8,529 nucleotides of DNA from RGIG4079 sp045576735 (GCA_045576735.1 JAZNGZ010000033.1:1-8529); one strand, 5' to 3'; numbered from the stretch's first letter, positions 1 through 7,472 are shown. Numbers and translations are program-made. Notes: generated by a model not told the origin, from the sequence alone.

Positions 1-106
1 TCATATTTTTTAACCGCTTTTTGGACTCCGTGAATCGAATATTCTGCAAAAAAATGAAATTTGACGATTTTACAGATTTTAGAAACCTTGCTGCTTAAAA
101 AAGAAA

Positions 107-135
107 CTGTGTCAAAATATGGTATTTTGACACAG
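107..135 (-). terminator. Bidirectional hairpin terminator after the nitroreductase gene
   Basis: A perfect 13-bp stem (CTGTGTCAAAATA pairing with TATTTTGACACAG) encloses a three-base loop. Read on the minus strand it lies about 35 bases past the nitroreductase stop codon and is followed by a T-rich run (TTTCTTTTTT), as in an intrinsic terminator. Read on the plus strand it is followed by CCCCTTATTTTTTT, so it could also stop a transcript entering from the left. Nothing recognisable as a gene lies in positions 1-106. Confidence 0.85.
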
Positions 136-168
136 CCCCTTATTTTTTTACATATAAGTAACCATCAT

Positions 169-918
169 TTAAATTTCAAAACATCGCGAACGAACAAAAT
201 CGAGATAAACCTTCGAAAAAATCTCATTAGCTTCTTTGGTGTAACGCACATCAGTAAATACCTGAGCCAATGTTTGTTTATTATTTTCTGCAACAAATGC
301 CTTACTATCTTCTCGAGCTTCTTTTTCGGCATAAAACGACTTTATAGTAACTTCGTCATAATCTACATATGATTCTTTGTGTAAAATTGCTTCGATAGGC
401 AAGCGATCACTTATAGGAACATCACCATCAGGCACGCCCAAAGTTATAGTTGTTACAGGCACTACCCTATTAGGCAAATTAAGCGCTTCAGCTATTTGCG
501 GAGCATTATAGGTTGTGGTACCAAGATAACAACAACCATAACCTCTCATCTCTGCTATGGTGCAAAATTGCTGAGCAAATATTGTCACATCCAACACAGC
601 AGTCATAAAAGATTGGAAATTATCATACCCGGGGACTGCCTCACTCGCTTCACACCACTTAACAAAACGATTAAAATCGGCACAAAAAGTCAACACCACA
701 TCACACCCTTTAACTGATGGCTGATTAAAATGCGCCGGCGACAACTTTTCTTTTCCTTCAGGGGTGCGAGTTGTCACAACACTATAAAGTTGCATATTAC
801 CTGTTGTGGGAGCATGTGACGCCTCAGTCAACATTTGTGCAATTAATTCATCAGAAATACTTTCTTTTGTATATCTTCTGACTGTTTTGCGTTTCAAAAA
901 GAAATTATTTTCACTCAT
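169..918 (-). CDS. Nitroreductase-family NAD(P)H-dependent flavin oxidoreductase
   Basis: A cytoplasmic FMN-dependent oxidoreductase of 249 residues in the nitroreductase superfamily, NfsA/Frp-like in layout. Such enzymes pass electrons from NAD(P)H to flavins, quinones or nitro compounds; the true substrate cannot be read here. Visible motifs are the N-terminal KRKTVRRYT (residues 9-17) and APTTGNMQLYSVV (36-48), both typical FMN-contacting segments, GYGCCYLGTTTYNAP (116-130) in the phosphate-binding position, and LGVPDGD (150-156) followed by RLPIEAILH. There is no signal peptide or membrane segment. The frame stays open upstream to an ATG at 972, but I chose the ATG at 918: the protein then begins MSENNFFLKR as family members do, and the upstream ATG lies inside the promoter. 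The gene is divergent from nrdJ and appears monocistronic. The family is secure; the specific reaction is not. Confidence 0.92.
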   Translation of the reverse strand: MSENNFFLKRKTVRRYTKESISDELIAQMLTEASHAPTTGNMQLYSVVTTRTPEGKEKLSPAHFNQPSVKGCDVVLTFCADFNRFVKWCEASEAVPGYDNFQSFMTAVLDVTIFAQQFCTIAEMRGYGCCYLGTTTYNAPQIAEALNLPNRVVPVTTITLGVPDGDVPISDRLPIEAILHKESYVDYDEVTIKSFYAEKEAREDSKAFVAENNKQTLAQVFTDVRYTKEANEIFSKVYLDFVRSRCFEI

Positions 919-941
919 ATCGTTTAATATTATTATGACCA

Positions 942-973
942 CAAAGGTAACCAAAATGTCACAACAATACAAC
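942..973 (-). promoter_or_regulatory. Bacteroidota-type promoter of the nitroreductase gene
   Basis: On the minus strand, GTTG (970-973) is followed after exactly 20 bases by TACCTTTG (942-949). This matches the Bacteroidota sigma-ABfr pattern TTTG-N19-21-TAnnTTTG, perfectly at the -7 box and at three of four bases at the -33 box. Transcription would start near 935, giving a very short leader of about 17 bases before the ATG at 918. That geometry excludes the upstream ATG at 972 as a start. Confidence 0.75.
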
Positions 974-1018
974 TATAAATATCATTTGCATAAACAATAA
1001 ATATTTATAAGTTTTTTA

Positions 1019-1098
1019 TTTTGGAAAACTTTAGCAACATATTAAAATAGCCACTACACTAATTTCTAAGCACTTAGCATTTTGTTTTGGAAAACTTT
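1019..1098. repeat. Paired TTTTGGAAAACTTT elements, candidate operator sites
   Basis: The 14-base word TTTTGGAAAACTTT occurs at 1019-1032 and again at 1085-1098, 66 bases apart start to start. The second copy sits in a perfect inverted repeat GTTTT-GG-AAAAC (1084-1095); the first has A instead of the leading G. Between them is another short palindrome, CTAAG-CA-CTTAG (1066-1077). The copies lie in the divergent spacer between the nitroreductase promoter and the probable nrdJ promoter, the second about 28 bases upstream of the nrdJ -7 box. They do not match the NrdR box consensus. A regulatory role is inference; AT-rich spacers can produce such words by chance. Confidence 0.4.
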
Positions 1099-1125
1099 TT
1101 ATTTTTATCGAAAAATAATTGTAAA

Positions 1126-1133
1126 TAAATTTG
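1126..1133 (+). promoter_or_regulatory. Probable -7 box of the nrdJ promoter
   Basis: TAAATTTG is a perfect match to the Bacteroidota -7 consensus TAnnTTTG. The expected -33 position holds only a T run (1102-1106) with no TTTG, so the promoter looks weak or activator-dependent. Transcription from here would start near 1140 and give a leader of about 90 bases before the GTG at 1233. The leader is A- and T-rich and shows no riboswitch features. Confidence 0.5.
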
Positions 1134-1232
1134 GTAGGATAATTTTTTTTTCAGAATTTTGCAAAGTGATTTTTAAATTACAAGAACTCATTTTAAATCT
1201 AACCTCTAACCATTAAAATTAACAACAAAATC

Positions 1233-3764
1233 GTGGAACAGAAAATCTACTCTTACGATGAGGCATATGAAGCCTCGTTGAAATACTTTAACGGCGATGA
1301 ACTTGCCGCTCGCGTGTGGGTAAGCAAATATGCGCTTAAAGATTCATATGGTAACATTTACGAACAAACTCCCGACGACATGCATAATCGCATCGCCGAC
1401 GAGATAGTGCGCATAGAAAACAAATATGAGTCTCCTATGTCAAAAGAAGAACTCATGGGATTACTCAAAGACTTCAAATACATCGTACCTCAAGGCAGCC
1501 CCATGTCGGGCATTGGCAACAATCACCAAGTAGGTTCTCTTTCTAACTGTTTTGTTATCGGTATTGATGGCAATCCCGATTCTTATGGTGGCATTATCCG
1601 TATCGATGAAGAACAAGTACAATTGATGAAACGCCGTGGTGGTGTTGGTCACGACTTATCACACATTCGTCCTAAAGGCACACCAGTAAAGAACTCTGCG
1701 CTCACATCAACCGGCCTCGTTCCCTTCATGGAACGCTATTCTAATTCTACTCGCGAAGTAGCACAAGATGGTCGTCGCGGAGCGTTGATGATTTCAGTAA
1801 GCATCAAGCACCCCGATTCTGAATCGTTCATTGACGCAAAAATGACCGAAGGAAAAGTTACCGGTGCAAACGTATCGGTGAGAATCGACGATGCATTTAT
1901 GCAAGCTGCTATCGATGGAAAACCTTATACTCAACAATACCCTGTTGATAGCCCCACTCCTATTATGGCCAAAGAGGTTAACGCATCAGAGATATGGGCA
2001 AAAATCATCCACAACGCATGGAAATCGGCCGAGCCTGGCATCTTATTCTGGGACACAATCACACGCGAATCGGTTCCCGACTGCTATGCCGACTTAGGGT
2101 TCCGCACCATATCAACCAACCCATGCGGTGAAATTCCATTGTGTCCTTATGATAGCTGCCGTCTACTTGCAGTCAACCTATATTCATATGTAAAGAATCC
2201 ATTCACCCCCGAAGCATACTTCGATTTCGAGCTTTTCAAAGATCATGTAGCCAAAGCTCAACGCATCATGGACGACATCATCGATCTTGAAATGGAAAAG
2301 ATTGACAAGATTCTCGACAAGATTGACTCTGACCCTGAAACCGAAGAAGTAAAATCGATTGAACGCAATCTTTGGGACAAAATCAGAACAAAAACACTCA
2401 AAGGCCGTCGTACCGGTGTTGGCACAACTGCCGAAGGTGATATGCTCGCAGCCCTTGGCTATCGCTATGGCACAGCCGAAGCCACTGACTTCTCTGAAAA
2501 AGTACACAAAACATTGGCAATAGCTGCATATAGTTCTTCTGTAGAACTTGCTCGCCAACGTGGAGCATTTGAAATTTTCGATGCAGAACGCGAGAAAAAC
2601 AACCCATTCATCAATCGTTTGAAAGATGAATCACCCGAATTGTATGAAAACATGGTTAAATATGGACGTCGTAATATCGCATGTTTAACTATCGCTCCTA
2701 CCGGAACAACAAGCCTTATGACAAGAACAACTTCAGGTATCGAGCCTGTATTCTTGCCAGTATATAAACGTCGTCGCAAAGTAAACCCCAACGACACAGA
2801 TGTACATGTTGACTTCACCGACGAAACCGGCGATGCATTTGAAGAATATGTAGTATATCACCCCAAGTTTGTTGAATGGATGAAAATAAACAACATTGAG
2901 GTAAAGAAAAACTACAGCCAAGAAGAACTTGAAGCACTTGTTGCAAAATCGCCTTACAACAAAGCCACATCTAATGATGTTGATTGGCTTGAAAAAGTAA
3001 AAATGCAAGGTCGTGTTCAAAAATGGGTTGACCACTCAATTTCTGTAACAATCAACCTTCCTGCCGACGTGAGCGAAGAGCTCGTAAACAAATTATATAT
3101 CGAAGCATGGAAATCGGGATGTAAAGGATGTACGGTTTACCGCGATGGCTCTCGTGCCGGCGTATTGGTTTCACTTGAAAAGAAATCCGACACTAAGACT
3201 GAAGAGATTAAACCTCATATCGCAAAACGCCCTATCGAGCTTGAAGCCGATGTTGTAAGATTCCAAAACAACAAAGAGAAATGGATTGCCTTTGTAGGTC
3301 TTATTGATGGCGAACCTTACGAAATCTTCACAGGTCTTGCCGATGACGAAGATGGTATCTTCTGTCCAAAATCAGTGACTCGAGGCAAAATAATCAAAGC
3401 AATCGATGAGAACGGCAACAAACGCTATGACTTCCAATTCATCAACAAACGTGGTTACAAAACCACAATCGAAGGTTTGTCAGATAAATTCAACCCTGAA
3501 TATTGGAACTACGCAAAACTCATTTCAGGTGTATTGCGCTATGGCATGCCAATCGACCAAGTATTGAAACTTATTGGCAGTCTTGAACTCGATAGCCAAT
3601 CAATCAACACATGGAAAATGGGTGTAGAACGCGCGTTGAAAAAATATCTACCTAATGGGATGAAAGCAAAAGGACAAACATGTCCTAATTGTGGACAAGA
3701 AACTTTAATATATCAAGAAGGTTGTCTTATTTGCACCTCATGTGGAACATCAAAATGTGGATAA
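1233..3764 (+). CDS. nrdJ: Adenosylcobalamin-dependent (class II) ribonucleotide reductase
   Basis: This 843-residue cytoplasmic enzyme reduces ribonucleotides to deoxyribonucleotides using a radical generated from adenosylcobalamin, so it needs neither oxygen nor a separate radical subunit. The catalytic signature STNPCGEIPLC (294-304) supplies the thiyl cysteine C298 with N296 and E300. C309 lies 11 residues later, as C333 follows C322 in the Thermotoga maritima enzyme, and pairs with C106 in GSLSNCF as the substrate-reducing cysteines. APTGTTS (488-494) is the conserved substrate-phosphate loop. SGCKGCTVYRDGSR (628-641) is a typical NrdJ segment. The C-terminus carries two CxxC pairs (C817/C820 and C831/C834) plus C837 and C842, a zinc-ribbon-like tail thought to relay reducing equivalents. 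Translation starts at GTG; no in-frame ATG fits the conserved N-terminus better. It is complete, free-standing and ends in a strong terminator. Confidence 0.96.
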   Translation: MEQKIYSYDEAYEASLKYFNGDELAARVWVSKYALKDSYGNIYEQTPDDMHNRIADEIVRIENKYESPMSKEELMGLLKDFKYIVPQGSPMSGIGNNHQVGSLSNCFVIGIDGNPDSYGGIIRIDEEQVQLMKRRGGVGHDLSHIRPKGTPVKNSALTSTGLVPFMERYSNSTREVAQDGRRGALMISVSIKHPDSESFIDAKMTEGKVTGANVSVRIDDAFMQAAIDGKPYTQQYPVDSPTPIMAKEVNASEIWAKIIHNAWKSAEPGILFWDTITRESVPDCYADLGFRTISTNPCGEIPLCPYDSCRLLAVNLYSYVKNPFTPEAYFDFELFKDHVAKAQRIMDDIIDLEMEKIDKILDKIDSDPETEEVKSIERNLWDKIRTKTLKGRRTGVGTTAEGDMLAALGYRYGTAEATDFSEKVHKTLAIAAYSSSVELARQRGAFEIFDAEREKNNPFINRLKDESPELYENMVKYGRRNIACLTIAPTGTTSLMTRTTSGIEPVFLPVYKRRRKVNPNDTDVHVDFTDETGDAFEEYVVYHPKFVEWMKINNIEVKKNYSQEELEALVAKSPYNKATSNDVDWLEKVKMQGRVQKWVDHSISVTINLPADVSEELVNKLYIEAWKSGCKGCTVYRDGSRAGVLVSLEKKSDTKTEEIKPHIAKRPIELEADVVRFQNNKEKWIAFVGLIDGEPYEIFTGLADDEDGIFCPKSVTRGKIIKAIDENGNKRYDFQFINKRGYKTTIEGLSDKFNPEYWNYAKLISGVLRYGMPIDQVLKLIGSLELDSQSINTWKMGVERALKKYLPNGMKAKGQTCPNCGQETLIYQEGCLICTSCGTSKCG

Positions 3765-3792
3765 AGAAGCATTAATTGAATAAAAAACTCAG

Positions 3793-3840
3793 AAAACGGC
3801 TAAATTTTGAAAATTTTTCTCAAAATTTAGCCGTTTTTAT
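3793..3840 (+). terminator. Intrinsic terminator of nrdJ
   Basis: A perfect 18-bp stem (3793-3810 pairing with 3820-3837) with a nine-base loop begins 29 bases after the nrdJ stop and runs into a T tract. The left arm opens with AAAA, so the stem includes its own A/T ends and may work on both strands. It separates nrdJ from malQ transcriptionally. Confidence 0.92.
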
Positions 3841-3923
3841 TTGAATAATGTGTAAATTTAAACGTTGATTCTAATAACTGATTGTTTACACAAAAAAATA
3901 ACTTAAAGATAAAACCATAAATT

Positions 3924-6602
3924 ATGAAAATCTCATTTAATATCGACTACCGCACTAATTGGGGAGAATCGGTATATATCACGGGTAATATCCCCGCTCT
4001 TGGCAACGGCGATGAGAGCCAAGCCAAACAACTCAACCTTAACGGCAGTGAGTCATGGTCTATCGAGCTCGATATCGAAGACTCCACACCCGACTTCCAA
4101 TACCATTACTTTATTCGTCACGAAAACGGCTATACTAAAAAAGAATGGGGAAAAGGACACTCATTCCGTCGTGGTCGCAGTGCTAAAAACTACGAAATCT
4201 ATGACCGTTGGCAAGATCAACCATGGGATCGCCCATATTACTCTTCGGCGTTCACCGACTGTATTTGCCATAGAGCCGAGCGTCAAAAACCATTGACAAT
4301 GAAATATGGCATTGTCAACATTCGCGTATCTGCACCAATGGTAAACAGCGATGAAGTATTAGCAATATGTGGAGGCATTGACGCTCTTGGCAATTGGGAC
4401 GCAAGCAAAGCCGTAGAAATGAACGACGCAAACTTCCCTGAATGGGACGTCAATATAGATTTCAAAGCTCTCGAACCAAACTTTGAATACAAATTCATCA
4501 TTCTCAAAAAAGGCACTAAAGAGGTGGTCGCATGGGAAGGTGGCGAAAATAGAGTGTTCTACATTACACCTGCACAAAAAAATGAAGTGCTTGTAGTTTC
4601 AGGCATGCGATTCATCAACCCACAAGCCCCATGGCGTGGTGCCGGTGTGGCAATACCGGTATTCTCAGTACGCACAGAGGAAGACTTTGGCGCAGGTGAT
4701 TTCTACGACTTGAAGAAGATGATTGATTGGGCTGTTATGACAGGTCAAAAATTCTTGCAACTACTACCCATCAACGACACAACAATGACTCATACATGGA
4801 CCGACTCATATCCTTATAATGCAAATTCTACATTTGCTCTTCATCCCATGTATTTGCGACTACAAGAACTTGGCACACTCAACAATCCCGAACGCCAAGC
4901 CTATTACGACAATCTAGGCAAAGAGCTTAATGAGCTAAAAGAAATTGACTACGAAAGAGTCAACCAAGGCAAAATTGCTTTCACTCGTGAAATATTCGCT
5001 CAAGAAGGCGACAAAGTTGTTGCTTCTAAAGAATTTAACGACTTCGTAAGTCGTAATGCCGATTGGCTAATTCCTTACGCCGCTTTCTGCGTGCTTCGCG
5101 ATAAGTTCCAAACTCCCGATTTCATGAATTGGAACGAATATGCCAACTACGACGAAAAGAAGGTAGCAAAATTCGTCAAAGAGCACAAAAACGAAATTAA
5201 CTACGTATATTACATACAATACAACCTCGACAAACAAATGCGCCATGTGCGCGACTATGCACATAGCAAAGGTGTAGCAATAAAAGGTGATATCCCCATC
5301 GGTATCTCACGCACTAGTGTCGACGCTTGGATTTCTCCTCGATTATTCAACATGGATTGCCAAGCCGGTGCACCACCCGATGACTTCTCTGTATTAGGTC
5401 AAAACTGGGGATTCCCAACATACAACTGGGAAGAGATGAACAAAGACGGATTCGCATGGTGGAAAGCTCGTTTCCGCAAAATGTCGGAATATTTCGACGC
5501 TTACCGCATCGACCACGTGCTCGGTTTCTTCCGCATTTGGCAAATACCTATGGACGCCGTCCATGGCTTGCTTGGCGTATTCAGCCCAGCCCTACCATTC
5601 ACACCCGAAGAATTGCGCTACGGCTACGACTTCTGGCTTGATGTAGACCTTCAAACAACTCCTTACATCATGGATTACTTCCTCGGTGACTTCTTTGGTG
5701 AATTTACCGACGAGGTGCGCAATGTATTCCTCAATAGCGTAGGTTACGGCCGCTATAAACTCAAAGATGAGTTCAACACTCAACGCAAAGTGGTCAACTA
5801 CTTCGCTACACAAGAAAAGAACGAGAAAAACGACAAGATATGCAACGCCCTCCTCGGCTTAATCGACGATGTGCTATTCGTTGAAGACCCCGACGAAAAA
5901 GGCAAATATCACCCACGCATCTCGGCTCAATACACATATATCTATCGTTCATTGAATGATTACGAAAAATGGTGTTTCGACCGTCTTTACAACGACTTCT
6001 ACTACCATCGTCACAACGACTTCTGGTATGGCAAAGCAATGTGGAAACTCCCTGCATTGACCGATGCTACCGACATGCTTGTGTGTGCCGAAGACCTCGG
6101 TATGATACCCGATTGCGTTCCTGCCGTAATGAGTGCACTTCAAATCCTTTCGCTCGAAATCCAACGCATGCCAAAAGACCCTAAAGCCGAATTTGGCAAC
6201 ACATGGCACTACCCATATCAATCGGTTTGTACAACATCAACTCACGACATGGGTGGCATACGCCAATGGTGGGAAGAAGACCACGAAAAGACTCAACATT
6301 TCTTCAACAACATGCTTCAAGCCGGTGGCGAAGCACCCTACTTTGCCGAACCATGGGTATGTGATAAGATTGTGAGCCTACACCTCAACTCTCCATCAAT
6401 GTTGTGTATCCTTCCATTGCAAGATTGGCTCTCAATCGATGGTGCACTCCGTCGCGAAAACCCACTCGAAGAACAAATCAACGTGCCTGCCAACCCACGC
6501 CACTACTGGCGCTATCGCATGCACTTGACAATGGAACAACTACTCGCCAGCGATGACTTCAACAAGCTCATCAAAGAAAAAGTAACCGAAAGCGGTCGAT
6601 AA
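3924..6602 (+). CDS. malQ: 4-alpha-glucanotransferase (GH77) with two N-terminal CBM20 modules
   Basis: A cytoplasmic disproportionating enzyme of 892 residues that transfers glucan chains between maltose, malto-oligosaccharides and larger glucans. Two CBM20 starch-binding modules come first (about 1-100 and 118-220): VYITGNIPALGNGD and LAICGGIDALGNWD mark their starts, and EWGKGHSFRR and AWEGGENRVF their ends. The GH77 barrel fills about 230-885. The expected catalytic residues are present: nucleophile D520 in AYRIDHVLGFF, acid/base E713 in CAEDLGMIP, and D765 in TSTHDM. The D520-E713 gap is 193 residues, against 47 in Thermus amylomaltase (D293, E340), so the barrel carries an insertion of roughly 145 residues. 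With the tandem CBM20s this is the plant DPE2 layout rather than E. coli MalQ. There is no signal peptide. The ATG start at 3924 leads directly into the first module. No convincing promoter box was seen in 3841-3923. It stands alone with its own terminator. Confidence 0.96.
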   Translation: MKISFNIDYRTNWGESVYITGNIPALGNGDESQAKQLNLNGSESWSIELDIEDSTPDFQYHYFIRHENGYTKKEWGKGHSFRRGRSAKNYEIYDRWQDQPWDRPYYSSAFTDCICHRAERQKPLTMKYGIVNIRVSAPMVNSDEVLAICGGIDALGNWDASKAVEMNDANFPEWDVNIDFKALEPNFEYKFIILKKGTKEVVAWEGGENRVFYITPAQKNEVLVVSGMRFINPQAPWRGAGVAIPVFSVRTEEDFGAGDFYDLKKMIDWAVMTGQKFLQLLPINDTTMTHTWTDSYPYNANSTFALHPMYLRLQELGTLNNPERQAYYDNLGKELNELKEIDYERVNQGKIAFTREIFAQEGDKVVASKEFNDFVSRNADWLIPYAAFCVLRDKFQTPDFMNWNEYANYDEKKVAKFVKEHKNEINYVYYIQYNLDKQMRHVRDYAHSKGVAIKGDIPIGISRTSVDAWISPRLFNMDCQAGAPPDDFSVLGQNWGFPTYNWEEMNKDGFAWWKARFRKMSEYFDAYRIDHVLGFFRIWQIPMDAVHGLLGVFSPALPFTPEELRYGYDFWLDVDLQTTPYIMDYFLGDFFGEFTDEVRNVFLNSVGYGRYKLKDEFNTQRKVVNYFATQEKNEKNDKICNALLGLIDDVLFVEDPDEKGKYHPRISAQYTYIYRSLNDYEKWCFDRLYNDFYYHRHNDFWYGKAMWKLPALTDATDMLVCAEDLGMIPDCVPAVMSALQILSLEIQRMPKDPKAEFGNTWHYPYQSVCTTSTHDMGGIRQWWEEDHEKTQHFFNNMLQAGGEAPYFAEPWVCDKIVSLHLNSPSMLCILPLQDWLSIDGALRRENPLEEQINVPANPRHYWRYRMHLTMEQLLASDDFNKLIKEKVTESGR

Positions 6603-6680
6603 GCGACATCAATACCAACTAGTACTAAATAAGCGTTACAAAATTAACACTTATAATTAGAACAAAATTAATAACTTTTT

Positions 6681-6722
6681 AGCAACACACAATGGAGCTA
6701 GCTCCATTGTGTGTTGCTTTTT
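6681..6722 (+). terminator. Intrinsic terminator of malQ, a perfect 38-bp palindrome
   Basis: Two perfectly matched 19-base arms (6681-6699 and 6700-6718) meet with no spacer; the central bases would form the loop. A short T run follows on the plus strand. The minus strand has an A run at the corresponding place, so termination should be one-directional, about 80 bases after the malQ stop. Confidence 0.88.
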
Positions 6723-7018
6723 ATATGTTTTAATTTTTCTTTTTGATTGTCTATGCTAATGTTCCTACAAAATTCTTGTTTAAGTACTCCATTAATTGCA
6801 TCAACCACAGCATTGGCATATGAAACATATGATTCCGTCATGATTGTTGCAATCTTATATTTTTCAAGAGGTTGTTGGTAGATGTCTCGCAATATTGCAC
6901 TCCTCTATCGGAATAATGGATTAAGACACTTAGGTGGTATAATCTATCTGACGCAGCCATAGTCAACTCTCTTAATGAGCCGTCTGTACTTTAGAGTACA
7001 ATTATCACATTTGATATT
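6723..7018 (-). pseudogene. IS3-family transposase (OrfB, DDE integrase) remnant, frameshifted
   Basis: Reading the minus strand across frames gives SLRELTMAASDRLYHLSV, then LIHYSDRGVQYC, then KYKIATIMTESYVSYANA and INGVLKQEF. This is the order of the IS3-family integrase core (LIHHSDRGxQY ... SMTExGxPxENAxAERxNGxLKxEF). Two breaks are visible. One extra base near 6988 separates CTLK from TDGSLREL, and a missing A in the homopolymer at 6860-6864 separates NNLLK from KYKIA. After repair, 35 residues lie between the Asp of SDRG and the position of the third catalytic residue, the expected D-35-E spacing, but the Glu is replaced by Asp and the following Arg by Ala. The N-terminal half, OrfA and the element ends are not recognisable. 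The C-terminal reading degrades after about 6770 and its frame runs into the malQ terminator. It cannot encode an active enzyme. Confidence 0.78.
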
Positions 7019-7065
7019 TGTTTCGAAAGTAAAATTATAATCATGCGTAAAAACAACGCAATTTA

Positions 7066-7097
7066 TTTGGCAATTTAGAAAATTCTATTTAACTTTG
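7066..7097 (+). promoter_or_regulatory. Consensus Bacteroidota promoter of the NUDIX/ADP-ribosylglycohydrolase unit
   Basis: TTTG (7066-7069), exactly 20 bases, then TAACTTTG (7090-7097) is a full match to TTTG-N19-21-TAnnTTTG, the best promoter in the window. Transcription would begin near 7104, about 24 bases before the likely original start of the NUDIX gene (7128) and about 385 bases before the intact hydrolase. It is apparently undamaged although the first gene it serves is broken. Confidence 0.8.
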
Positions 7098-7127
7098 TGC
7101 AAGAATAACACATTAAGTATAAGCAAA

Positions 7128-7472
7128 CTGAAATTTTGTTATAAGTATCCTCATCCTTCCGTTACGGCTGACTGAATGATTTTCGGCTTTGACAGTGTAA
7201 GTATTAAGGTATTATTGAGTCAGCATGACATCGCCCCTTTTAAGGGCAAATGGGAATTCCCTAGCGGTTTTATGAAGATTAACGAAACGGCCAAAGAGTG
7301 TGCAAAACGTGAGTTGGAGGAGGAACAAGCTTATAATAACAAGACTTTCAAACACAGTATACTTGCAGAGGCATAGTCGCGCCTGGCAAACGCTTCTCGC
7401 CGTACACCTAGCAAATATAGCTTCAATGCCGAGAAATATGCAAAACTGAAACAAAAAGGATTTAGATTATAA
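7128..7472 (+). pseudogene. NUDIX hydrolase / NrtR-like regulator pseudogene with in-frame stops and internal deletion
   Basis: A single frame, interrupted by TGA (7173-7175) and TAG (7374-7376), spells a shortened NUDIX protein. It reads KYPHPSVTAD, stop, MIFGFDSVSIKVLL, FKGKWEFPSGF, then INETAKECAKRELEEE. This gives most of the NUDIX box (G-x5-E-x7-REL-x-EE), broken at the last Gly. The first stop falls where relatives usually have Cys (ADCVIFGFD), so a Cys codon probably became TGA. After the box the text jumps to NNKTFKHSIL and, past TAG, to RRTPSKYSFNAEKYAKLKQK and GFRL. This resembles the winged-helix C-terminal end of NrtR-like NUDIX proteins. Only about 115 codons remain where such proteins have well over 200 residues, so roughly 100 were lost in frame. 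No ATG begins the frame; CTG at 7128 occupies the expected start. It lies just after a consensus promoter and 17 bases before the hydrolase gene. Confidence 0.75.

Noticed and set aside
61..372. Plus-strand ORF of 103 residues near the left end
   Set aside because: It spans the terminator and the antisense of the nitroreductase, is rich in Phe, Ile, Leu and Asn as expected of shadow frames, and matches no family I know.
919..972. N-terminal extension of the nitroreductase from the ATG at 972
   Set aside because: The added residues are hydrophobic and unlike the family start, and the stretch contains the promoter -7 and -33 boxes, so it should not be transcribed as coding sequence.
1019..1098. 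NrdR boxes in the nrdJ upstream region
   Set aside because: The repeated element does not match the ACAC-n-ATAT-n-GTGT type consensus and the spacing of about 66 bases differs from the usual three helical turns.
1040..1232. Cobalamin riboswitch before nrdJ, suggested by GCCACTACAC near 1050
   Set aside because: Only a fragment resembling the B12 box is present; the core GCCCCCGCAACTGT-type segment and the paired arms are missing.
6698..6892. Independent small protein gene of 64 residues on the minus strand
   Set aside because: It is the C-terminal part of the frameshifted IS3-family remnant, and its last codons lie in the malQ terminator hairpin.
7176..7376. Complete 66-residue NUDIX protein starting at the ATG at 7176
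   Set aside because: It lacks the family N-terminal strand, the last Gly of the NUDIX box and everything between the box and the C-terminal tail; the same frame continues on both sides of the stops.
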